Assembly (NCBI GenBank): GCA_029721515.1
Contig: CM056562.1
Coordinates: 17,057,335-17,121,334 of the forward strand
Direction: 5' to 3'
Length of the DNA stretch: 64,000 nt
DNA from: Synanceia verrucosa
Taxonomy: Eukaryota > Chordata > Actinopteri > Perciformes > Synanceiidae
The position numbers and the translations under genes were made by a program. Below the pieces are notes generated by a model. The model ran no database searches, was not told the DNA's origin, and saw nothing but the letters and a program-made list of their open reading frames with translations. Below, one piece after another: positions 21,901 to 33,969 of this stretch; the first letter of the stretch is position 1, and every line of letters starts with the position of its first letter.

Positions 21901-24900
21901 GCATGTGGTCAGTGCAACTATAAAATATATTACAGTTATATAATTATTTCAGTGCTTGTTTTTGTTTCAGAGCCCAGATCTCCAGCAGAATCAGGTACGT
22001 AATTAATTCTCATTAGTCAAAAACACAAGCGTTGACTGCACCAAAGCAGCTGCCTGTTTGCATATGATGCTGCAGTGTGTGCATATCAGTCTGCTGAAGT
22101 GTTTATAATGCTTGGTGAAGGCTTCTGCTCTTCTTTTGTACATAAGCCAGGGCTGCTTTTCACAGCCTCTGGACCATATAAGGTAGTCTCTCATCCTGTT
22201 TCAAATCACCATGGCAGAACACTTCAACCTTGTTGAGCTGTAGATAGACTCACACTCACAGTGACACAAAGAAACCTCACTGCTGGGTATCTGAAAACAC
22301 AAGTCATGTATTTTACCTCGGTGTATCAAGACTCACTAGCTGAGAAATGAATCATACCAAACCAACTTGACTTTGTGAGTATCACTTATTTTGTTTTACC
22401 TCTAGAGGGAATCTGCACTCTGGTCATTGCTGAGGTCTTTCCTGAAGATTCAGGGATGTTTACTTGTACAGCAAGCAACAAGTATGGAACCGTGTCCAGC
22501 ACTGCTGCCTTAAAGGTCAAAGGTAACACTTCTGTTTCACTTTCAGCTAACATATCGTCTCAAAAAAAGACATGGTAAACATTGATATCTGTCTGATCCT
22601 CATCAGGTAATGGCAGCAACAGCAACCATGTGAGGCCTTTCACCAGTTTGACAGTGGAGCCCAGTCGAATCCAAGTGCCTTCCTCAGGTCTCACTGTAAA
22701 CACTCAAGCAGAGGTTATTTTGACCAGCAGCATCAAGCCCCACTCGAGCACCATTCGGCTCGACCCACTCGTCTCTAGCACCTTACGTCTGGACCCCTTG
22801 AACACCAGCACCCTCCGCCTGGACCCCCACAGCTCCAGCATGTTACGTCCAGACCCGCTCCGCACCAGTCTACCCAGTCAGGAACCCTCCAGCCTCAACT
22901 CTCACATCACCAGCACGCCAAATTTAAATCCTCTCTACATCCACCAGAACCCTCCTGGATGCAGTGAAGCATGTCCAGATCAAAAGAGTGTCAGACAGGT
23001 CCTCTCATACCCAAAACCGTTCACTTCCCAATTTGTGAAGGAGCCTTCAGCTGAACAGGAAGTAACCACACCTTCCGGGACGTCGACTGACACGAGCCTC
23101 GAAGTCAAGGGGACCCCAAACCATCAGAATGGGAGCCTCATTGTGGTGCCCCTCCCTGATCCCCCTCCTAACTCCTGCCTAAAGACAGGCACCCAGACAA
23201 ACCACAAAGACTCACGCTCCGGCTCCAGAGTCGGCCTGCGTGTGCACTTCAAACTGCCCGAGGATGACAATGATGAGCAGAGTGATGCATCCAGTCAGCT
23301 TGACGACAACGCAAACATGTCAGCCAACAAAGAACCACCACCAGTGCTGGCTAAACCCAAACTGTGAGTAGAGCAAAACAAAAAAATCCCCCCCAAAAAT
23401 ATATATATATATAAATATAAAAATCAAGCAGAGGCAGATGGGTCTTGGAAATTTTCACAACTATGCTGAAACTAACACAAGGCTGTCATCAGATTCTGGA
23501 GATGGGTTATCTAAACTGTGTTCACAGTTCATCAAAGTGAATTAGATGGGCTGTATTGAGAGGTGGGAGGTTCCTCCTCCTCTGGCTCAACTAGCAGCTG
23601 TAACCAGTTGCATTTCATAAATGAGTGCGTGCTGACTTCAAATGTGGACCTTCCGGCTTTCTAAAACAAAGGATGGCATTTTTTATTTGTAAGTGTACCT
23701 CTATGTATTCATGTTTTTCTAATATTTTGGATAATGTTACAGATAAGATCTTGTGTGGTTTGATGAGCTATTTACTGCAGTTTTTGTTCATCATAAACTT
23801 AAAACACAAAGATAAGAAACCTGTATTATAAATTATCAGTAATTTGATGATTAAGTAGAGTATTCTGTTTATAATGAAGGCTAAATATGCCTGGAGCTTG
23901 GACAGTGTTTTGTTTGTCTGCTACTTGTTGGTGGCCCATAAAAGGACAGAGTATTCTTCATGCTGTCTTTGGCTCACTCCTGCTGGGGTTTACAGCATGG
24001 ACTTAATTTATGAGTGCAGTGCACTGAGCCACTCTCATTTTCACCATGTATAGTGTCAGTTTTTGGTCGTTCTTTCATTTCAGTTTTTGCTTTGATCAAC
24101 AGGGACCCAGTCCAGCTCCAACTGCTGCACAACCAGGTCCTTATGGAGCAACAGCAGGAGACCGAACCTCAGACTCAAACCCACACCCAGCCTCAGTCAC
24201 AACACCAATCACAGATCCAGATCCAGCCCGAGGTCCAAAGCTCCAACGAAGGTCTGCTGTGGTCACCGAGGATGCACCGTGAACCCCATCCACCACCTCT
24301 CCAGTCGTACCTTAATACCACATCGCCTCTGCAGCAGACGCCCCACTCTGCACCTCCAGTGACCACTGCTCCCCCCTCTCCAGCAATCAACACTGCCTTT
24401 TCACCTCCTCTCAACACTTCTCTTTTGAGCACTCCTCCTTCAGTCACTCAGTTTAAGACATCTTCTCTGGTGACCTCCCCACCAGCTACCCCACAGCTGA
24501 AAACAGCTCCTCCTCTCAGTGTAGCTCCTGTAACTCAGATGAACACCATCCATGCCTCCCATCTCAACCTGACACCTGCAGCTCTCACCAAAACTGCACC
24601 TACACCACAATTTTTCCCTCCTCCTGCACCAAAGCTTACTACAGCCCTCACAGATCCAACCCCTGCCTCACAGCAGATCACATCTCCTGCTCCACTACTG
24701 AGAAGCACCCACGCCTCCCTCATGAACCTCACCGCCACCTCCCACACCTTCAACTATACCCGGCCTAAAGAGTTCATAGCTGCTCAGACCTTCTCACCTG
24801 TCAGGAGTCCCTCCCCGACAGAGTCACCGGTCCCTCTGCTCCAGGAGCTGGCCGCTGAGCTCAACTCCTCTGCAGCCAGCTCCCCTACTTTCCCACCATT

Positions 24901-27900
24901 CTCCCCTCCGCCCAGGACCTTCCCCACAAGGGTGCTAAATTCTCCCACCAGCCCTCCTTCCCTCGTGTCCTCACCCACACCATTGTCGGCGCCATTCTTG
25001 AACAGCGTGTACGCCATACGAGCCCAGTCACCTCCCCATGCCTCCTCTCCCACCTCCAGCAGCTCCACCCCTAGTCCCATTCAAAACCCTGTGGCGTTCC
25101 TGAGCTCCGTCCTGCCGTCCCTGACCCCAAGTCAGCCCACCAACTCAATGGGTCTGCCCAAGGGGGCTCCTGCAGGGTACGTCATCTCTGCCGAACTACA
25201 TTGCACAAGAGATTGGTGAACTGTTCAAATACATTTTTCTCTTCTGTCTCTTCAGGATAAAAAAGAGCATACCAAAGATGCGCCTTTCGTCAGTTGAAGG
25301 CATTTGGGAAAGCAAAGAAATTCTCCTCCACGACATCGAGAAAAAGCTTCGATTTACAGACGATACTCCACATTTTGCACATCAACAGGTACTAGTAGTC
25401 TCTAGTGCTGCACCTCTGATTTCTCACTGCTTCAATCGCAGTGATGTAGTGGTGAATAATGCCAAATATTACTTACGTAAACTAAAAATATTTTTTCACA
25501 AAATTGAGATTCTTTAAATATAAAGTGAATTTCGGTGCCTCCCATTACATCCCTGCTAAATTAGATTTGTGCTGTGTTCTCATTTGTCTCCAGGTTTCTA
25601 CTTATGTATTAATTTATATTCAAAAAGAGAAACATTTCAAAATGTAAAATAATAAAGGGGCATAAACTCCCTCAGACTGACTCAGAGACAATGAGGAACT
25701 CGCTTTAATTCAGCAGAGCTTTAGCCATCATTTCCTCCCCGGTCATTCATTGTTACGTCTCCATGTAACGTAACAAAATATGCACGCTATTAACAATTAG
25801 ATTATGTGTTATTCCATCAGTATGTGTGTACAGTATGCGTGTTTGTTGGCGTTCATCATCCATCCCTATCCTCTCATAGAAGCTGAGTAATGAGTGGAAA
25901 ACAGCGAGCAGACCCCTTGGACCAAACATTCCTGCTACTGTCATTAACTATGATGAGGTACAAGGATCACCCCGTCCCAAGCACTGCTTTGCTCGAGGCC
26001 GTATGGGCAGAGATTATGAAACTTTATTGTCTAATTATCATAGTCAATATCTTTAATCAAGCATTCCAGCCTCTGTACTAATCTGTAACCATGACGCTAA
26101 TGAAACACTGTTGTCTGATGTTGTATTCTCCAGTTTTCAGTTGACTAATTTGACCTTTTCCCCACTGAAGCTTGCCTCTTGCCCCCTTTCTTCTGTTTGC
26201 ATTTCAGACTTCCCAAAAGGCACATTACATAATCCTTCTTCTTCTTGAAAAAAACCTCACCTCACTTATCCACATATTGTTCTTACATTTCACTCACAAT
26301 CTACAATCTCCTGTAGTTTTGTCTTTCAACTCCTCAGAGTGCACTTCCACAGTTCATCTTCCTCTGTCTTCCGTTTTACCTTCAGCCCTATTTTGTTCAG
26401 TTGGATGACCAAAATGTTTTACCATCCAGGAATGATACAGTCAGAGACCCATGCCACTGCATGATCCTCATCATCAAGTGATATAAAGTCACAATCTGTA
26501 CCTCTTTGAGATTTGAGTTATAGATTTTTCCTTTAATACCATAGTTACTACATTTTGCAATAAACAATGTATCTTGTTTCCAGTCATTGTGTGTTTTTGC
26601 TCATCTCAGTTTGCTGACTGTCCATTTCCAAGATGTGTTGTTTGTAGTATATTGTGAACTGTGGCGATTACTTTTATGTGGTGATTACTTTCACTCCTCC
26701 AGGAGTACAAAGTGTCCAATTTCGAGCAGAGGCTAATGAGTGAGATTGAATTCCGCTTGGAGCGAACGCCGGTGGAGGAGTCAGACGATGAGGTGCAGCA
26801 TGATGACATCCCTACAGGAAGATGCATCGCACCCATATTTGATAAGAAGCTGAAGAACTTCAAAGCCATGGAAGGTGTGCCTGTCACTTTCTCATGTAAA
26901 GTAGTGGGAATCCCTTTTCCAAAGGTGAGAGGTCAACAGCTGTGCTGCACAAAAAGACAGCACGATCTGTCACCTCCATCCCTCACATTTATCCTCCTGT
27001 TTCTGATCAGGTTTACTGGTTCAAGGATGGCAAGCAGATTTTGAAGAAGAACACCCATTACAAGAAGATAAGAGAAGGGGATGGGACCTGTGCTCTACAT
27101 ATACCATCCACAACCAATGACGACGATGGAAACTACACCATCATGGCAGCTAATCCTCAGGTGATACCTCACACTTCCTGTTGATGTTGTCAACACATTC
27201 TCACCAGCTGCAAAATCTGATATTTGATATTTAATGACCAACAGGGACGAATCAGCTGCTCGGGTCATTTGATAGTCCAGACAGGTCCTCCCCGAAACCG
27301 ACTGGCACCTATTCACTCCCAGAGGTGAGCAGGACTGAGTGTGCAGTTTGATCTGCACAGGTAAGGAGGAGCCCTCTGCAGCACGAGGAACCAGCCAATT
27401 ATTGAATTTTCTTCCTGAAAATAATGATATTTTGTGATCATGTGTATCTATTCTAAAACACTAGCATACTCCACAATAAAGACCAACACAGATTAATGTC
27501 AAAGTGTGTGTTTGTGGGCCATGACATGCTCTGCTTATGTTTTACAGGGTGCGAGCCCGCATACTGGAAGTTGAAACTGAACAAACCCAGGAGCGTTTTT
27601 TTCGGCCTCACTTCCTGCAGGCTCCAGGGGACATGATGGCCCATGAGGGAAGACTGTGTAGACTAGACTGTAAGGTACGCAGCAGGTCGGGCAAGCAATA
27701 CAAACATTGATTTTTTTTTTTGCCTGAGCTTACTTTCAACCTTTTTCGTCTTCCAGGTGAGCGGCCTTCCCAACCCAGAGCTGATGTGGTTGGTCAATGG
27801 GAGGCCGATCTATCCAGATCTTTACCACAAGATGTTGGTGCGAGAGAATGGCATCCACTCTCTGGTCATTGATCCTTTGACGCAGAATGACGGCGGCACA

Positions 27901-28752
27901 TACACATGCATCGCAAGCAACAAAGCAGGGCAGAGCTCCTTTAGTCTAGAGCTGAAAGTTGTGGGTAAGAGCTGGAAACAATCAATGACAAGGAATTGAA
28001 TGCTTGTATGCAAATCAGCTGAATACTGAAATGTGAATTTCTGTGTGGAAGTTCCAGTAATCAAAGTAATTTCTACTTAAGAGAAAGAGATGAAGCACCC
28101 ACCTCAGTTTTTGGAGAAGCTGCAGAACATGGGTATCCCTGATGGGACTCCAGTCAGGCTGGAGTGTCGGGTGGTGGGTATGCCCCCTCCAGTCATCTTC
28201 TGGAAGAAAGACAATGACACCATTCCTAAAACTAAGGACAGAATCAGGTCAGTAGAAGCTCTGAATCTCTCTGTGTAGCCGTTTCAGTACGTATTTCATG
28301 TATTGCAACTTTAAGACGATCAAAGTTTCTCCTTGATCTGCTTATTCCAGCATGACCCAGGATGCAACAGGATATGTGTGTCTCCTTATCCAGCCAACGA
28401 CAAAAGACGATGCTGGCTGGTACACAGTTTCAGCCAAAAACGAGGCTGGAGTTGTATCCTGCACCTGCAGGCTTGATATCTACGGTGAATATTTTGTATA
28501 GCTGTGTATCTATCAGCCATATTTTTAGCTTGTCGCTGTAAGTAGTAATACTAGCTATCTGCTGCGCCTTTAGCACAGTGGCATCAGAGCATCCCTGCAC
28601 CCATGAAAAAGACTCAGCGTACAGGCAGCCGTTATGCAGCTCTGACAGGCCAGGGGCTCGACATCAAGTCTTCTTTCCCCACATCGGAGACCAGCCCCAT
28701 CCTGTTCTCCAGCTCCCCTCCTGAGGCCATGCTGGAGAGTGAGGAGCTGTGA
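15946..28752 (+). CDS. mypn: Myopalladin, sarcomeric Ig-domain protein
   Basis: Nineteen coding exons: 15946-17015, 20173-20348, 20428-20479, 20569-20986, 21070-21144, 21239-21380, 21971-21994 (24-nt microexon), 22406-22522, 22607-23363, 24103-25176, 25256-25388, 26703-26924, 27011-27160, 27245-27324, 27548-27674, 27757-27964, 28082-28247, 28351-28484 and 28574-28752. Product 1767 residues; human MYPN has 1320. In muscle, myopalladin links nebulin/nebulette and alpha-actinin at the Z-disc and binds CARP in the I-band and nucleus. Seen: N-terminal 'SQLLRESYLAEARA'; the helix 'LNKAADFIEELSSLF'; Ig1 about 325-415 ('DTGRYSCFASNFYGTD'), Ig2 about 589-691, Ig3 about 1387-1482, Ig4 about 1516-1608, Ig5 about 1614-1708; end ESEEL as human ESDEL. 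The extra length is in the linker between Ig2 and Ig3: a 30-bp repeat and a 358-codon Pro/Ser/Thr-rich exon. The start follows an acceptor at 15944. Confidence 0.95.
21690..21860. repeat. Possible dispersed repeat in mypn intron
   Basis: Contains 'gatctttatttacaagtg', 'cacacaaggaatttgacttg' and 'acattttccaagcccagtac'. The 'aaggaatttgacttgg' string resembles common fish interspersed elements. It sits between mypn exons 6 and 7. Identity is uncertain. Confidence 0.35.
22741..22860 (+). repeat. 30-bp coding minisatellite in mypn (four units)
   Basis: Four in-register 30-bp units start at 22741, 22771, 22801 and 22831, each coding ten residues around a core T-[IL]-R-L-D-P (last unit M-L-R-P-D-P). 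The units have diverged, so this is not a recent slippage product. It lies in exon 22607-23363, in the linker after Ig2. I recall no matching repeat in human MYPN. Confidence 0.9.
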
Positions 28753-29169
28753 CATTGCATCATGGTGACCCCCAGCATGAGGGCTAAAAAGAGAACGACG
28801 GTCCGAGCAGATCGTTGTGTGATTTGTGTGATGCATTTGAAGTGATACCGTGTTGCAGCTATCGGCACTGATAGCAGGTTTGTTACCATTCCTATTTACT
28901 CAAGTCATATGAGGAGTGTTTCACATACAGAAAAACAGATTTGCGAAGTCTTAGCTCGTGAGCCATCAGTGGAGTTGAATAGTGTTCTGTTTGAATGACC
29001 TGCGTTCGTTTTCTACATCATATTTAGCTACGGTGGTGAGGTTTTTGCTGAATGTTGGTTTTAAAATATGTTCTTAATTGTTAGTCCTGTTCTCAAAGTA
29101 GTATAAGCACTGCTAATTTTTATTGCAGATCATACAGTATATAAACATGTACTGGTAGAAATAGATTAT

Positions 29170-29193
29170 TTTAAAGTTTATATAAACTTTAAA
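29170..29193. repeat. 24-bp perfect AT-rich palindrome
   Basis: Self-complementary sequence with core GTTTATATAAAC, in the mypn 3' UTR. The symmetry was checked base by base. It may be chance in AT-rich DNA, or a pair of inverted forkhead-like half sites. Confidence 0.8.
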
Positions 29194-29736
29194 CTGTTTA
29201 TATATTATTTATTAATAATCAGAGATAGTTTAGGGTATATTAATAGACATTTGAATGTGCTGTTCAGATTATTTTCAGAGCAAATGCTCCAGTAGGGTGG
29301 GATAATTTCTACATTTAGTACATTGTTTGTTGATGTTCTTCACAGGTTCACATTTTTGCACCATATTCATTCATGTGCATGCATGTCAGTGGCTGATGAA
29401 GATGCAATATTGTATACACACTGTGCCTGTGGTCATAGTAATAATAATATACTGTTAGGTGGCTCTCATTCATGGGTGGTAGTTGAAACTTTCTTCAAAT
29501 TTGTTTTAGTTTAAAATGAATAACCAGAGGAATGACACTTTCAAGTTCTTTGTTTTGTGGTAAAATATATGGTTGGCTTTGCTTTAAAATTACACCAACA
29601 AGTCCTTTAGAGGTTATTCTTGAACTTTGATTAAGATAAATTCAGGTCGGTTTGAAAACGCATTGAAGAAAAGTTGGAAAGCACAAACTCAACTTATGTA
29701 AAGTTGCACATTGTAAAATAGTTTTGTCCTTTTCAG

Positions 29737-29742
29737 AATAAA
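29737..29742 (+). terminator. mypn polyadenylation signal
   Basis: AATAAA about 985 bp after the mypn stop. A second hexamer occurs at 30244-30249. The first is the more likely main site. Confidence 0.6.
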
Positions 29743-30904
29743 GTTATATTTATTCAAATGAGTGATATGTTTACTTTGCTGGAGCAGGTGGTTATAATTA
29801 AAAGAGGTTGAGAGATGTTAGCTCTGACATCATTGTGGCTTAAAATCTAAATTTCTTCTGTCATAACTGAGAGTCTGTTATGACTATGCTGTAATCAGAG
29901 CCCTATTAGCTTAAACTGATGCCAAATTCAAAACAAATAGGAAAGCTCAGAAGCCAATTAAGCATGGCTAATCAGTCCAATTAGATGGGAAGAGAGTTCA
30001 AATAGGCATAAAATTACATTCACCTTACGTGACCTAATTATACTCTGAGCCTCATCTGACCAGCTGCCAGGCCTACTTGTTAAGTGGGTACTGAATGTTT
30101 TTGAGTTTCTTTTCTTTATTTAATTTATTACATGTTATTACTCTCACATATTGCAATGATGTTTTAAATTCTGTTTCATATTTAAGCGTTGATTTCTGCA
30201 GTATCAGCACAACAATAATGTTTTAAGTTTGTTACAAACCAGCAATAAAAGTCCACACGTTGGAAACCAAAAGTAGCGGCAGTGACGTTTTTCTCTCTGC
30301 TCATTAAAATTAAGGACAAGCTTATTACCGCTGCTTCTTTAAATTAATCCGGTGATAATAATGAGATTTATTAAGTTGACTCACATATGCAGAGGGAAGG
30401 AACACTTTCTCCTCTACTGAAACATACGCTTAGTGCCCTAATCTCCATTTTTCCATAAGGAGAGCTGGATTTATGAGGGTTCATGTTTCTGTCAGAACAG
30501 ACGGGTCATTCCTCAGTTGTGACATATGGCTTTTGACAGAGAGCATGGCTCAGCCATCGGTGCTCAGACAAGCCAATCATGTACAAAAAGAAAAGGGTGG
30601 AAGACACGGAAGGGCCGGGCAACGTCTGAGACAAGGCCCTCAGACAAGACAAGCAGCAGCTGGCAAACTACATCAATCTGTAATCAATGAACCAACTGGT
30701 AGATGGGATTATATGCCTAATTGCACAGCTAACCAGTCCATCCCAAAATGACCAGACAGCATCAGCTTGTGTCCATGACCCAGTACCAGAGATGGGCATT
30801 ATTCTCAGCCTCCGACAGTGATTAATCATTCATAACCTGCCTCTGCACCCAAGCTTTGACTTTGTCTGCACACGGGCACTGACAAAGGATGATACCAGAA
30901 AATA

Positions 30905-31080
30905 AAGCAGCATTCAGATCCTTTCCTACGAAGTAAAAGTACCAAAGTAAAAGTGCAAAAGTACAAAGTAAAATGTAGTATTGCAGAAGTAATAATAATA
31001 CAGTGGTAAGTATCAAAAGTACTTGTTACACAGTGCAAAACTAAATATGTGCAAAACATATTATGATTTGCTGCATTAAT
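30905..31080. repeat. Dispersed teleost repeat ('aagtaaaagtac' type)
   Basis: Starts 'cagcattcagatcctttcct' and carries repeated 'aagtaaaagt', 'caaagtaaaa' and 'agtaataataatac' blocks ending near 'acttgttacacagtgcaaaa'. This resembles a very abundant teleost element rich in TAAGTAAAAGTA. Ends are approximate. Confidence 0.55.
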
Positions 31081-32441
31081 GTGTAAACTTTTTTTAAATT
31101 ATTTTAGCTGGTTGAGAGTGAAATAATTTGAACCGTACAATGTGGGGAATTTTATGACTACATAGCCTATTTTGAATTTATTTATATAACAGTAGCTGAC
31201 ATTGTGTACTGGAGTACAAAAATATATAGCAAAGGTATAGAATATACTATAGTAGATGCATAAAATATTCTAAATTAAAATGCTTAAAATGCTCCAAACA
31301 TTTACAAGAAAGAAATCACATTATGTGTATCTTTTTCTCAGATAAACACACACTTTAATGTGATTCAGAGCACAACTGTTAGATTATCATTAGAACATAA
31401 AGTAGAGTAAAAGCCAAATATGGTGAGATTTGTTTTTGTGGCTGTGTGTTGACAGTCAACTGTGTGCTTGAACGTATGTATGTTTGAGGAAACTACTGAG
31501 GTCCATTCTCCTGAATTACAAATTCAATGTTGGCAGATGGGAAGGACAGACAGACAAATTATTCTGTCTCATTTTGCTCGCACCACCACACAGATCAATT
31601 ATTTATTTCACATGTGGTCCCAAGTAAAGAAAGAACATTAATGCATCCCACATACTGTGATTCATTAATACCACAGCGTCAACAAGCACCCTTTTAGACT
31701 GATCTGTTATACAGTATCTGTATATAAAGGAGAATTTAGTGGTTCACAAACTGCTCTCTCGGTCTCAGATTGTGCAGTAATCTGTACACCATCTTGGCAC
31801 ATATTGTTTGAGAACCATAATCCCCTGATGTGTTGTTAAAATCCCTCAGGTTACAGACCACACTTCCACTTCTGTTGCCTCAGGCTAATCTCAGATTATG
31901 GTTGTTATCACATGCAGACCAGTTACAGAAAAAGTGAAAGGTCTTTTGTAACATGACACCAAATGGATTTATGGCCAAGGTGCTTACAAAGATTTCATCT
32001 CTAAATTATTAACAAATGAAATATTAAATTGTGTTGCCTAGAGATTTATGTCTGAGACACACAGCAGCTAAATATAACAATTGTTGAGTCGTAGATTTAT
32101 GAAAATTTATGAACAAAAATGTTACATTTTAAGCAGAGAACATTTGAATTTGATTGATTAATTAAGAAAGAAATTATACATCGAGGTGAGATACTCCCTG
32201 TTTGCATGTACAATGTACAAGTCTAAATCTCTGTTTTGACACAATATAGTCAATTTAAAATTTGATTTTTAAAATTGCTAATACCTGATTGTAATTATAT
32301 TCTATAACAGTCAACATGCTGTTTAATCTAAAGCTTAATTATATCATTGGTAGTTAGTTGTAAGTATTATTTTTGGTGGGAATGTCAGTTTAACTGGGAA
32401 ATATTTACAATGTTAGCCCTTTAAAAGTGTGTTTGCACCAT

Positions 32442-32732
32442 CAGCTGTGGTGAGTTGTGCTACCAGATGGCAGACTTTTGGTGTTTGTGACACATGGCTC
32501 TGAGTGAAGCCATGAACAGATAGCCCAGCCCAAGATAATTGGAATTTCATTAAGGTCTTGTTTGTGTGTGTCTGTGTGTGCGTGTGCATATATATGCCTG
32601 TGTGTGTGTGTGTGCTGAGAGTGGGTGTGGGTGTTTATGAGTCTGCATGGGTGCGTTTCTCAATATATTGGGGGGGTTGAGCAGGGACTCCACCTGCTGC
32701 CACCTGTTCATCTACTCTCCGTCTTATAAAAG
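32442..32732 (+). promoter_or_regulatory. atoh7 promoter: E-boxes, homeodomain sites, TATA box
   Basis: TATAAAAG at 32725-32732 is a good TATA box. It predicts a start near 32755-32760, and the first ATG downstream of that is the atoh7 start. Two CACCTG E-boxes at 32691-32696 and 32701-32706 are exactly 10 bp apart, one helical turn, and 19-34 bp before the TATA box. Further up are CAGCTG (32442), CAGATG (32464) and a TAATTG/ATTAAG pair (32536-32554). Autoregulation of Ath5 genes through proximal E-boxes is known in frog and chick. The GT-rich tract at about 32561-32615 lies between the two groups. Confidence 0.75.
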
Positions 32733-32972
32733 CTGCACCCTCTCTGTCTCCAGGATCACAGACACCTTGGACTCTTCAGACGGTCCACTGTCTGGACTTA
32801 CAAATATCCAAAGGACCAACCTCTTGGACTTCAGCACAGCTGAAACACTGAGGAGAACTCTGAGGAACCCTCTGAGGAACCCTGCACACTTTCTGATACG
32901 TCTTCATTGACTCGTCACTCTACTCTTTTAGAGCTGAAGACACACACCAGTATAACTCTTCAACCAACCATC

Positions 32973-33404
32973 ATGAAGTCTCGACGACCCAGCTGCACTG
33001 ACTCAGGATCCGAGTCATCAGAACCAGACTCTAAAAGCCCAGAAAAATATGAGACCGTCACAAGGCGAAGGATGGCCGCCAACGCCAGAGAGCGGAAGAG
33101 GATGCAGGGTTTGAACACAGCCTTTGATCGCTTGCGTAAAGTGGTCCCCCAGTGGGGCCAGGACAAAAAACTGTCCAAGTATGAAACCCTGCAGATGGCC
33201 CTCAGCTACATCATGGCTCTCAACCGAATCCTGACAGACGCCAGGAGACACAACGCTCCTCACAGGCAGTGGCTAGACCTGCAGTTTGACTGTGCGCAGC
33301 CTGAAAACTACGCCTGCCTCATGAGGTACGACTCCCCCACTGAACAGGATTACATCCACTCGTCGTTCTCATATCAGTTCGAAGGCCATCAGGTCCACGC
33401 ATGA
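32973..33404 (+). CDS. atoh7: Atonal bHLH transcription factor 7 (Ath5)
   Basis: Single-exon gene of 143 residues (human ATOH7 152), intronless as in other vertebrates. The bHLH domain spans about residues 33-86: basic region RRRMAANARERKRMQGLN with the DNA-contacting Asn37, Glu40, Arg41 and Arg43, then helix 1 'TAFDRLRKVVPQWG', loop and helix 2 'KYETLQMALSYIMALNRIL'. The tail 'MRYDSP...HSSFSYQF' is family-typical. It is the proneural factor that makes progenitors competent to become retinal ganglion cells and acts as a nuclear heterodimer with E proteins. The ATG at 32973 is the first after the predicted start site; the frame is open further up but has no ATG. The 5' UTR holds a perfect 12-bp tandem duplication at 32858-32881. 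It is flanked by mypn as in human. Confidence 0.97.
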   Translation: MKSRRPSCTDSGSESSEPDSKSPEKYETVTRRRMAANARERKRMQGLNTAFDRLRKVVPQWGQDKKLSKYETLQMALSYIMALNRILTDARRHNAPHRQWLDLQFDCAQPENYACLMRYDSPTEQDYIHSSFSYQFEGHQVHA

Positions 33405-33873
33405 ACTGCTGCCATTTGGTCGATAATCAGTCATATTGTTGGATGTGAATGACAATGTGAATATTTCTCCTTCAATCCAGGAGACAGTAAATACATTTGT
33501 ATTGCATTATTCTCTTTTTGTGTTCATCTAGTTTTTGTATGACAGTCAGAAAGACTTCTGTTTCAGTTAGAAGCCTTTTTCTTAAGTTTTGCTAGGAAAC
33601 CCAGCAATGTTGAGCATTTTTCTTGTTCAAAGTATAGCAATGACAGAAAAGTAGTGGCATTATCAAAAACCACTAGATTATCCTGAAGACACAGGCAATG
33701 GTGATTTTTTTTATCAGTTATTTTGATATGGCCCTAAAATGTTGTGCAATGTTCAGTGGAAGAGCAAACTGTGTGGTCTGAGTAACTATTTTGTCAAAAT
33801 GTGAGAATGTGTTTGTAGAGTTATTTTTCACATGCAGACCTCTATTTTGTTGAATAATAATTTTTGATGAAAA

Positions 33874-33879
33874 AATAAA
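33874..33879 (+). terminator. atoh7 polyadenylation signal
   Basis: AATAAA 470 bp after the atoh7 stop. With the TATA box it predicts an mRNA of about 1.1 kb. Confidence 0.75.
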
Positions 33880-33969
33880 ACTATTTTGTACGAAAAATAA
33901 TTTCTCTCGTTTTTATCTTCTATCACAGTCATATAATAAAAAATGGGATTTTTGTATTGCAACAGAAAG

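Larger units (their letters stand above)
28753..32400 (+). other. mypn 3' UTR and mypn-atoh7 spacer
   Basis: The mypn 3' UTR probably ends near the AATAAA at 29737. Beyond it are about 2.7 kb without a gene. I see one dispersed repeat (30905-31080) and a 24-bp perfect palindrome (29170-29193). Several stretches are dense in TAAT-type homeodomain cores, notably 29920-30070 and 30330-30370. In human a distal enhancer upstream of ATOH7 is required for retinal ganglion cells, so part of this spacer may hold the fish equivalent; that is inference. Confidence 0.45.

Noticed and set aside
24193..25080. Antisense Gly/Val-rich frames over the mypn Pro/Ser/Thr exon
   Set aside because: Composition mirrors the proline-rich plus strand, and there is no independent evidence of a gene.
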